64,000 nt of DNA from Lolium rigidum (taxonomy: Eukaryota; Streptophyta; Magnoliopsida; Poales; Poaceae). Position numbers and translations under genes: made by a program. The notes below the pieces were generated by a model. That model saw only the letters and a program-made list of their open reading frames with translations, had not been told where the DNA came from and did not search any database. Location of the stretch: positions 96,637,276-96,701,275 of the forward strand of contig NC_061508.1 in assembly GCF_022539505.1 (NCBI RefSeq), read 5' to 3'. Every line of letters begins with the position of its first letter. Positions within the stretch are counted from its first letter, which is position 1. Shown here piece after piece: positions 1 to 9,879 of this stretch.

Positions 1-1993
1 CCCGGACAAACAAATTAGAGTTGGAGTTGCATTTTCTACCGACAAAGTTAAGTGTTGATTAGCATGGCATATCATGGCAGGGGTGCTCTACTTCCAAATT
101 AAACGGAGCGGGGAAAACCATAGGTGGATATCCGAAATACTCCGCATATATGTTAGGTATACATACACAACTATCAACACGCGTCATGATGCGAGATGCA
201 AACAGATGAATGGATGGCATAATCATGTTCCTCTCATTTTTCTGATCAATTTTCATGTAGAACACTTTTTATTTCGAATTGCCAATTAAAAGTTATTAAC
301 AAAACAGTTTTTATTATTTAAAATAAATAAACAGATTTTATTTTAATTGGGGAAGGACCCGAAAATAAAATACAGAAAGGGGGGGAGGACCCCGGGTTAG
401 TTTTCAAAGCATGCAGGGGGTTATGGTGTAAAGAACAGGCGCCGGGGACGGCGGGTTGATACAGAAAAGATTCCAGGGGGCTGTGTGAAAAAACGACTCG
501 GATCTGGATCTGGTGGAGTTTCTCACCGAGGGGGTTGCCAGCCCGAGCGGCTGACGGGTGGGACCCGCGGGTCGACGTGGAGGCCAGCGTGTCGCTGAGC
601 TGGCGAGCTTATCTGCCTGTTTCCCTGACAAAACTGAAAGAGAAGGGAGCGACGGTGATCAGGGACAGGCGACAGCGACGACCAAAATTGGGGGCGCACG
701 CGAGAGAAAGAGAGGAGGAAAGGGGGCGGTGAGGCTCACCGGAGGAAGGACGGCGAGGAGGATGGCTCAGGGACGACGGAGGAGTAAGGGGCGGCGAGTT
801 CCGCAGGGACGAGGAGATCACCGGGTCGAGCACGGGAATGGCGCCTCCAAGCGAACCGGGACACGGGCGTGGGCTCCTGGGATACGCCGTGATGCGCCGA
901 ACCTGATGGTGGTGGCGCCGGTCGAAGGGGGCCACGGAAACCATGCCAGCGACGAACATCTGCAAGGTACGGGCGCGGTCACCGCCGGAGAAAATCCAAA
1001 CCAGAGAGAAGGAGGGCCAGAAAGAGGTTGCTGAGACGCGCCTACTCACCGCGAGGACGTAGCCGTGCTCAGGTAAGTCAGAGGAGGGCCAAAACGCCCG
1101 GAGTCGACGGAGAAGACCGCCGGGGTCGGAGAAGAGACGAGGTCGGCGACGTTGATTGGAGCGGCCCCCGGCTCGGTTGAGGGTACGAGGAGAACAAGGA
1201 GAGAGAGGCGGTGCTGGTGGTGGCCTTGGTTTGGCGCGGGGCGACCGGAATCGGCAGGGAGACGGCGGGGAGATGCGGTGCTGTGGGGTTTCTCCCCTCG
1301 TTTGTTTGCAGAGGAAGAAGAAAAAGGGAGAGGAGGGGAAGACTTGGCGAGGAGGAAAAGATGGCGACATGTTGGTGCGGTCCAGAGAAAAAGGGAAGGA
1401 GATGGGGATCACGCGGGGCAGGTGGAGATGGGTGGCATCCACAGCGACGGGAGGGAGGCGTGCACGAGCCTCTCGTGCTCTGCTGAGGAAGATGCCAACG
1501 AAGGGGAAAAAAATCCCCCGTCGAAACGGTACCAGGAGATGGGCTGAAAGGGTTGGGCCAAAGGAAGAAAAAGGGAAAGGAGAGAGTGGGCCGCCGGGAG
1601 AGGGAGAGGGTCCAGGGAGAAGAAGGTGGCCTGGTTAACATGTTAGGGTTTTGCTTTTAGAAAACATTTTTTTTCCTTTTAAAAACAGAATTAGGAAAAC
1701 TTTTAAAATCAAATCAAAACCAAATTTTATTTGAATTCTGGAAACATTTGCAAATATTTTTATTTACTAGATAGGTTTGGTATAAGGGTTTTCTTAAAAG
1801 AAAAGATACGAGAGGAGGTTTTATTATAAAACCATATGAGAGGGGAAAACGAAATATTTTAGGGTTTATAAAATAGATTTTTTTTTTATTTTTATTTTGT
1901 GAAACCATGGATGATATGATGCATAATGCATGATGATGCACAAATAAAAAGCACAAACAAATCTAACTAAGGGTATTACCCGGGGCCGTTACA
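1..1993 (-). mobile_element. Family A LTR, 3' LTR in minus sense, cut by window edge
   Basis: This stretch repeats at 4362-5928 in direct orientation with only about 11 substitutions that I can see, and it ends in the LTR terminus GGGCCGTTACA at 1993. On the minus strand the LTR opens TGTAACGGCCCC. Compared with the other copy it has about 440 extra bases (near 1191-1629), so the other copy is probably deleted there. Long open frames on both strands between about 600 and 1640 reflect the GC- and purine-rich LTR core and are not supported as genes. The outer end and its target-site duplication lie outside the window. Confidence 0.88.
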
Positions 1994-2464
1994 ATCGACA
2001 CCACTAACAAGGAACCTCGCCCCGAGGTTCCACGTCCAGGTACGGGGGAGAGAGGTGGAACTATCGGATCTTCAGGCGACGTGTCGATCTCCTCGACACC
2101 ACTAACAAGAGTTCTTGCTCCACGTAGATCGGCGACACCACTAACAAGAAGTCGTTGTTCCGCTTATGATGATGCGCTTCCGTCAGGATCCTCCGAAGAT
2201 CGAACCTATTAGGATAAAGGCAAGGATCGTCCAACCCGCGTCGGAACCTAAGACTCAAAGAAACTCGGATAAGAGAGAAGACTCAAAACTCGTAAAGGTA
2301 AGATGAGAAAGAATAGAGGTAAGGAGGAAAATCAGAGCTAATCAGATCTATCCAACGATTTTTCAGAAAATAGGTTTTGACACTAGACAAACAACGTCCG
2401 TTGGCAAGGTTATCCTACAGGCTGGACTAGTGGGGTACCGTCAACCTGAGCTCTGATACCAACT
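1994..2464 (-). mobile_element. Family A internal domain, 471 bp, non-coding
   Basis: This is all that lies between the two A LTRs. It has a primer-binding site at one end and three copies of CGACACCACTAACAAG (1996-2011, 2094-2109, 2133-2148). The first copy lies 2 bp from the 3' LTR. There is no gag, protease, reverse transcriptase or integrase. The first repeat is followed by a GGAACCTCG/CGAGGTTCC inverted repeat. The domain is therefore a minimal non-autonomous core needing replication proteins supplied in trans. Confidence 0.8.
2450..2461 (-). other. Primer-binding site of element A (initiator tRNA-Met type)
   Basis: On the minus strand this reads TGGTATCAGAGC, the usual plant primer site complementary to the 3' end of initiator tRNA-Met. 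It lies three bases (AGT) after the LTR end ...GTCACA. It fixes the element's sense as minus and makes 2465-5928 its 5' LTR. Confidence 0.9.
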
Positions 2465-5400
2465 TGTGACGCCCCGGAACCGGTATCCTGAGGATTCCAG
2501 CGATCCCGCCGAAATCCGCACGATATCGATCTCGAGACGCCCTCCGACACGACGTGTGCGACGAATCACACACGTGATGCCAGAGGAATTAACACGAGCG
2601 GTAACATTACAACAGGATTACAATAGAGCCCTCAAGATACATATATTACAACAACGACTCCAACGAGTCAAGATACAAATATACAATACAAAGATCCAAA
2701 TCATACGTGAAGATCGAATACGTCCGAGTACGGACAAGATACAAATTGGACTAAGAGTCCCGAAGATAACCAATGGCGTCCATAATCCTGCCCGGGCCAA
2801 GCCGAAGGGTAACCTTGCTAACGTCGTCATCTTGTACCTGTCGAAGTCGGGCCATCGGTTGCCGACAAAAGGGAGGAAGCAAAAGAGAAAGGGGAAAAGG
2901 CGAGAGTAAGTACCAAGGAACGAACTCCGGCACGTACTTAGCGAGACTAGAAATGGCTATGCTCGCCGAGCGAGTATATGTATATATCGCCTGGGGCTAT
3001 ATAGTAGGTTTAGCGGCAGCAAAACTATAACCAATAGAGACACGCTACAACATCCGTCTACTCAGAGAAGATAAGAGAGCGCACAAGGTAACAGATAAAT
3101 ACTACACAAACATAACCCAGCCAAATACACATATCCCCTTCAACAATTGCGAAGAGGCAATGTAAAAGGCACTCAACGGTGGACAAGTTTTATTAGGTAG
3201 CCATTGTAATAATGCTATATTACTACGCAAGTTATTAGCAAATTATTAGCAATAAGATAACGGTGTAAGTTGTTCTATGATCAAGCTATACAATTCCAAG
3301 TCGTCCATAACCGCGGACACGGCTTATCGATAAGATGTACACCTCGCAGGGGTTGCCCAAATGTAACCATACGCATGCTCGACCCACTTACGACAGGTGG
3401 ATGTCTCACAACAAGACCGTTCCCAGCTTCAACAAGCAAGTCTAGGGGGCCACCCGACTAAGCTACCCGTAACGAAGTCCGGCCGTACTCCGAAGCGGAC
3501 TCGGGGTTTGCGACGGCGGCTAGGCGTGCGAACCACACGCTTTCGCTAAACGTCCCGCGGGGTACAGACAGAATATAAACACCCGAAGGCAACGAGCAAG
3601 TAAACACCCGAAGGCAACAGTAAGTAAAGCATGGCATACATGGCATAGGCAAATAAAACCAAGGTTGTGGCCCCCTTTTCAACTGACTTGAGAAAAGGTA
3701 ATGGGTGAGGGGGGGGTCCCAATAATCGTCCCCACGCATGGGTAGAGCGCTCAATCTCGGAACAGATAACAAGAACTCGGGTCCTAGGGGACATTAGCGA
3801 GTCAAAGTTCCGATGCTTTCGCAAAGGGGCTCACAGATGCCTCTCGCTTACAATTTTAGTTGTTAACAATTAAGTAAAGCATGTGTATCTCCAACAACCG
3901 ATATAGCATGTGATAACTCCCCAACAACCCAACATATCCCGATAACGGATCGAGATAAACAACGAACCTAAACACGCCTACGACTCGCAAGGCTCAAACA
4001 TCAAGCAACGGCTATGGGTAAGGAATGATACATATAGGATTATTATGGTACACAAGTGGATAGGACACGTGACTCGCTAAAGAACCGCAACATAAGGATA
4101 GCAGTGCGAGGGAGAGAGTAAATAGGTGAAGAGAGGGGGCTCGCCTGTGGAAAGCTGCAGGAGAACTTGTCGGAGAACTCGTCGTATCTCACAACACCAC
4201 TTCGTGATCCTATCCGGGAAGAAGCAAATGCTGGAACACGCACAACGTATGCAAGTCTTACTACTACGGATAAAGAAGATCCAGCATGTTCAAGATGATA
4301 TGCATGACATGGCAAACATGATGCGGCGGTGCAACTTATCCATATTAATCGGAGTCGGAACCCCGGACAAACAAATTAGAGTTGGAGTTGCATTTTCTAC
4401 CGACAAAGTTAAGTGTTGATTAGCATGGCATATCATGGCAGGGGTGCTCTACTTCCAAATTAAACGGAGCGGGGAAAACCATAGGTGGATATCCGAAATA
4501 CTTCGCATATATGTTAGGTATACATACACAACTATCAACACGCGTCATGATGCGAGATGCAAACAGATGAATGGATGGCATAATCATGTTCCTCTCATTT
4601 TTCTGATCAATTTTCATGTAGAACACTTTTTATTTCGAATTGCCAATTAAAAGTTATTAACAAAACAGTTTTTATTATTTAAAATAAATAAACAGATTTT
4701 ATTTTAATTGGGGAAGGACCCGAAAATAAAATACAGAAAGGGGGGGAGGACTCCGGGTTAGTTTTCAAAGCATGCAGGGGGTTATGGTGTAAAGAACAGG
4801 CGCCGGGGATGGCGGGTTGATACAGAAAAGATTCCAGGGGGTTGTGTGAAAAAACGACTCGGATCTGGATCTGGTGGAGTTTCTCACCGAGGGGGTTGCC
4901 AGCCCGAGCGGCTGACGGGTGGGACCCGCGGGTCGACGTGGAGGCCAGCGTGTCGCTGAGCTGGCGAGCTTATCTGCCTGTTTCCCTGACAAAACTGAAA
5001 GAGAAGGGAGCGACGGTGATCAGGGACAGGCGACAGCGACGACCAAAATTGGGGGCGCACGCGAGAGAAAGAGAGGAGGAAAGGGGGCGGTGAGGCTCAC
5101 CGGAGGAAGGACGGCGAGGAGGATGGCTCAGGGACGACGGAGGAGTAAGGGGCGGCGAGTTCCGCAGGGACGAGGAGATCACCGGGTCGAGCACGGGAGT
5201 GGCGCCTCCAAGCGAACCGGGACACGGGCGTGGGCTCCTGGGATATGCCGTGATGCGCCGAACCTGATGGTGGTGGCGTCGGTCGAAGGGGGCCACGGAA
5301 ACCATGCCAGCGACGAACATCTGCAAGGTACGGGCGCGGTCACCGCCGGAGAAAATCCAAACCAGAGAGAAGGAGGGCCAGAAAGAGGTTGCTGAGACGC

Positions 5401-5928
5401 GCCTACTCACCGCGAGGACGTAGCCGTGCTCAGGTAAGTCAGAGGAGGGCCAAAACGCCCGGAATCGACGGAGAAGACCGCCAGGGTCGGAGAAGAGACG
5501 AGGTCGGCGATGTTGATTGGAGCGGCCCCCGGCTCGGTTGAGGGTACGAGGGAGCGGCCCCCGGCCTGGTTAACATGTTAGGGTTTTGCTTTTAGAAAAC
5601 ATTTTTTTTCCTTTTAAAAACAGAATTAGGAAAACTTTTAAAATCAAATCAAAACCAAATTTTATTTGAATTCTGGAAACATTTGCAAATATTTTTATTT
5701 ACTAGATAGGTTTGGTATAAGGGTTTTCTTAAAAGAAAAGATACGAGAGGAGGTTTTATTATAAAACCATATGAGAGGGGAAAACGAAATATTTTAGGGT
5801 TTATAAAATAGATTTTTTTTTTATTTTTATTTTGTGAAACCATGGATGATATGATGCATAATGCATGATGATGCACAAATAAAAAGCACAAACAAATCTA
5901 ACTGAGGGTATTACCCGGGGCCGTTACA
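2465..5928 (-). mobile_element. Family A LTR, complete, 5' LTR in minus sense (3464 bp)
   Basis: In plus coordinates the LTR starts TGTGACGCCCCGG and ends GGGCCGTTACA, with the primer site immediately outside 2465. It is long for an LTR flanking a 471-bp internal domain. Around 5551-5565 there is a deletion scar relative to the other copy, filled by a 13-bp repeat of nearby sequence. The shared LTR motif block is at 3304-3358. The flanking DNA on the right (5929 onward) is an Athila-like gag-protease frame, so the element inserted into that element. I saw no clear TATA box on the minus strand. Confidence 0.88.
3304..3358 (-). repeat. Shared LTR motif block, family A copy
   Basis: Plus strand starts TCCATAACCGCGGACAC, followed by TTATCGATAAG and a CGCAGGGGTTG segment. 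It lies 839 bp from the LTR edge at 2465. Related blocks occur in families B and C. Confidence 0.75.
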
Positions 5929-5930
5929 TA

Positions 5931-6578
5931 CATCATAATGGTTTAGATTTTGATAGTTGTCATATCTCTGAAGTTATTAAGTTCTTACAAAAACTTGCTA
6001 GAAGTCCTAATGCTAGTGCTATAAATTTGGCCTTTACAAAACATATTACAAATGCTCTCATTAAAGCTAGAGAAGAGAAATTAAAACTTGAAGCTTCTAT
6101 TCCTAGGAAGTTGGAAGATGGTTGGGAGCCCATCATTAAGATGAAAGTCAATGATTTTGATTGTAATGCTTTATGTGATCTTGGTGCAAGTATTTCTGTT
6201 ATGCCTAAGAAACTCTATGACATGCTTGACTTGCCACCATTGAAAAATTGTTATTTGGATGTTAATCTTGCTGATAATTCTATAAAGAAACCTTTGGGGA
6301 GGATTGATAATGTTCACATTATGGTTAACAATAACCTTGTCCCCGTTGATTTTGTTGTCTTGGATATTGAATGCAATGCATCTTGTCCTATTATTTTGGG
6401 AAGACCCTTTCTTCGAACAGTTGGTGCTATTATTGATATGAAGGAAGGAAATATTAAGTATCAATTCCCTCTCAAGAAAGGTATGGAACACTTCCCTAGA
6501 AAGAGAATGAAGTTGCCTTTTGATTCTATTATTAGAACAAATTATGATGTCGATTCTTCTTCTCTTGATAATACTTGA
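5931..6578 (+). pseudogene. Athila-type gag-protease, 3' end only (5' end cut by element A)
   Basis: The frame is open from the insertion junction at 5931 (reading HHNGLDFDS) to a TGA at 6578, about 215 residues. It carries the retroviral-type aspartic protease core: CDLGASISVMPK holds the active-site D-[LS]-G-A-S motif near residue 85, and IILGRPFLRT is the second conserved protease segment. The start codon and gag are missing because element A inserted upstream. The frame stops about 65 residues after the protease's GRPFLRT segment, and no reverse transcriptase, RNase H or integrase follows before the LTR at 9193. The element was therefore gag-protease only, or lost the rest of pol. A relationship to Athila-lineage Ty3/Gypsy is based on the DLGAS-type protease and the LTR sequence. 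Confidence 0.85.
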
Positions 6579-9177
6579 TTTGCACTTTCTGCGCCTAGCT
6601 GAAAGGCGTTAAAGAAAAGCACTTCTTGGGAGATAACCCATGATGTTTTTATTTTTCTACTGTTTTGTTGTGTCTTGGAAGTTGTTACTACTGTAGCAAC
6701 CTCTCCTTATCATATTGTTGTGCCAAGTAAAGTCTTTGACAGTAAAGTTGATACTAGATTTGGATTCCTCGTGCGAAACAGATTTTTACCTGTCACGAAT
6801 TTGAGTAGATCTCTCTGTGGGAAACTCGTAAAATGCTGAAAACATTCATGCGTGATCCTCAGATATGTACGCAACTTTCATTCAATTTGAGCTTTTTCAT
6901 CTGAGCCTGTTAAGTGCCTCTAAAAAATTCGTCTTTACTGGATCGTTACGTTTTGACAGATTCTGCCTTTTATTTCGCATTGCCTCTTTTACTTTGTTGA
7001 GTGGATTTCTTTGTCCCATTAACTTTCAGTAGCCTTGGGTAATGTCCAGAAGTGTTAAGAATGATTGTGTCCCCTCTGAACATGTGAATTTTTGATTATG
7101 CACTAACCCTCTAATAAGTTTGTTTTGAGTTTGGTGTGGAGGAAGTTTTCAAGGGTCAAGAGAGGAGGATGATATAATATGATCAAGAAGAGTGAAAAGT
7201 CTAAGCTTGGGGATGCCCCCATGGGTTCATCCCTGCATATTTCAAGAAGACTCAAGCATCTAAGCTTGGGGATGCCCAAGGCATCCCCTTCTTCATCGAC
7301 AACTTATCAGGTCACCTCTAGTGAAACGATATTTTTATTCCGTCACATCTTATGTGCTTTACTTGGAGCGTCTATTTGTTTTTGTTTTTGCTTTTGTTTG
7401 AATAAAATCGGATCCTAGCATTCATTGTGTTGGAGAAATACACGCTCTGCTTTTTCATATGAACACAGGTGTTCTTAGTTATACTTTTAATGTTCATGGC
7501 GGAGTTGAAAGCCGCTTCGTTGATTGCTATTTGGTTGGAAACAGAAAATGCTTCATGTGGTAAATGGTATATGTCTTGAATAATTTGATACTTGGCAATT
7601 GTTTTGAGCTCTCATAGATCATGTTTAAGCTCTTGCATCATGTAGTTTAAACCTATTAGTGGAGAACTACTGTAGAGCTTGTTGAAATTTGGTTTGCATG
7701 ATTGGTCTCTCTAAAATTATAGATATTTTCTGGTAAAAGTGTCTGAGCAACAAGGAGAAAGTGTAGAGTCTTATAATGCTTGCAATATGTTCTTATGTAA
7801 GTTTTGTTGTACCGGTTCATACTTGTGTTTGCTTCAAACAACCTTGCTAGCCAAAGCCTTGTACTGAGAGGAAATGCTTCTCGTGCATCCAAAAACCTTG
7901 AGCCAAAACTCATGCCATTTGTGTCCACCATAACTACCTATATGTGGTATTTCTCTGCCATTCCAAGTAAATTGCTTGTGTGCTACCTTTAAAATTTCAT
8001 TCCCTGTCTTTGCAATACATAGCTCATGGGAAAATAGCTTAAAAAACTATTGTGGTATTGAATATGTCGCTTATGTATCTTATTTCTTATAAGCTACTTG
8101 TTGAGCGGTAACCATGTTTCTGGGGACGCCATCAACTTTTTACACCTTTGTTGAATATCATGTGAGTTGCTATGCATGTTCGTCTTGTCTGAAGTAAGGG
8201 TGATTTATCATGATTAAATGGTTTGAGTATGCATATTGTTAGAGAAGAACATTGGGCCGCCAACCAAAGCCATGTATCATGGTGGAAGTTTCAGTTTGGA
8301 CATTAATCCTCAATCTCTTATGAGAATATTATTCTGTTGTTGAATGCTTAAGCATTAAAAAGAGGAGTCCATTATCTGTTTTCTATGTTGCCCGGTATGG
8401 ATGTCCTTAAGTTGAGATCTATCAAAACTGAGAAATCAAATGCGATCTATCTCCTTGGACCTTTGTACAGGTGGCATAGAGGTACCCCTTTGTGACACTT
8501 GGTTGAAAGATATGTAATGCAATGATAATCCATGGAAATCCGAGCTAATTAGGACAAGGTGCGAGCACTATTGGTATTCGATGCATGAGGCTTGCAACTT
8601 ATAGGAGGTCTTATGCATAACACATATGAATTATTACTACCGTTGACAAAATTGTTTCCATGTTTTCAAAATAAAAAGCTCTAGCACATGAGTAATCCAT
8701 GCTTCCTCTCGCGAAGGGCCTTTCTTTTACTTTATGTTGAGTCAGTTTACCTACTTCTTTCTATCTTAGAAGCAAACACTTGTGTCAACTGTGTGCATTG
8801 ATTCTTACATGTTTACCTATTGCACTTGTTATGTTGCTTTATGTTGACAACTACCCATGAGATATACATGTTACAAGTTGAAAGCAATTGCTGAAACTTA
8901 ATCATCCTTTGTGTTGCTTCAAAACCTTCTATTAAGAATCTCTTGCTTGACGAGTTAACTCTTATGCAAGACTTATTGATGCTTGTCTTGAAAGTACTAT
9001 TCATGAAAAGTCTTTGCTATATGATTCAGTTGTTTAGTCATTATCTTTACCATTGCTTCGAATCACTTCATTCACTTCATATTCTTTACAATAGTATTGA
9101 TCAAGATTATGATAGTAGCATGTCACTTCAGAAATTATCCTTGTTATCGTTTACCTACTCGAGAGCGAGTAGGAACT
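6579..9177 (+). mobile_element. Non-coding 3' internal region of the Athila-like element
   Basis: About 2.6 kb of AT-rich DNA between the protease stop and the polypurine tract. It contains only short spurious frames. AAGCTTGGGGATGC occurs at 7203-7216 and 7262-7275, the same 14 bases as the polypurine tract next to the LTR. I see no env-like frame with a signal peptide or membrane segments. Confidence 0.7.
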
Positions 9178-9192
9178 AAGCTTGGGGATGCT
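9178..9192 (+). other. Polypurine tract of the Athila-like element
   Basis: AAGCTTGGGGATGCT directly precedes an LTR opening TGATACGTCTC. The position is that of the plus-strand primer of an LTR retrotransposon. Confidence 0.8.
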
Positions 9193-9780
9193 TGATACGT
9201 CTCAAACGTATCTATAATTTCTTATGTTCCATGCTAGTTATATGACAATACTCACATGTTTTATATACGCTTTATATCATTTTTATGCATTTTCCGGCAC
9301 TAACCTATTAACAAGATGCCGAAGCGCCAGTTCCTGTTTTCTGCTATTTTTGGTTTCAGAAATCCTACACAGGAAATATTCTCGGAATTGGACGAAACAA
9401 AAGCCCACGGTCTTATTTTGCACGGAGCCTTCCAGAAGTCCGAAGAGGAGACGAAGAGGGGCGACAAGGCGGCCACACCCTAGGGGGGCGCGGCCCCACC
9501 CTTGGGCGCGCTGCCCTATGGGGTGGGCCCCTCGGGCGCCTCCCGACTCTGCCCCTTCGCCTATAAATTCCCTCCGTCGTGAAAACCTATCACCGAGAGC
9601 CACGATACGAGAAAAGTTACTGTGACGCCGCCGCCGCCAATCCCATCTCGGGGGATTCAGGAGATCGCCTCCGGCACCCTGCCGGAGAGGGGAATCATCA
9701 CCGTTGGGCTCTACATCATCATGCCCGCTTCCGGATTGATGCGTGAGTAGTTCATCCTTGGACTTACGGGGTTCGATTTT
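9193..9780 (+). mobile_element. Athila-like 3' LTR, 3' end truncated
   Basis: Opens TGATACGTCTCAAACGTATC, a form common in Pooideae Athila-type LTRs. A TATA box lies at 9562-9568. The part after it reads into the GGAGATCGCCTCCGGCACC segment and TGATGCGTGAGTAGTTCATCC. Sequence expected beyond that point is absent; from about 9780 the DNA changes character and leads into the tandem array. The right boundary is approximate. Confidence 0.75.
9562..9568 (+). promoter_or_regulatory. TATA box in Athila-like LTR
   Basis: TATAAAT in a GC-rich setting (CGCCTATAAATTCCC), about 370 bp into the LTR. The start of transcription would be near 9595. Confidence 0.6.
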
Positions 9781-9879
9781 GGCCTGCTAATATAAAATTA
9801 TATAATCCGAACTAGTATTCCTCTAAAAAATCATTTTGGTATGCATCGTTTGGTACTTTTCATAGTGAGTGCTTACTCC

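Noticed and set aside
600..1640. Long open frames on both strands (up to 277 residues) in the A LTR
   Set aside because: They lie within an LTR, overlap on opposite strands, are rich in Arg/Gly/Pro or Ser/Pro from base composition, and the partner LTR lacks part of them.
2450..2461. Possible tRNA gene because of the tRNA-Met-like sequence
   Set aside because: Only the 12-base complement of the tRNA 3' end is present, next to an LTR: a primer-binding site. The same applies at 26629.
2465..5928. TATA box for the A LTR on the minus strand
   Set aside because: I found no convincing TATAAA upstream of the GC-rich core; left uncalled.
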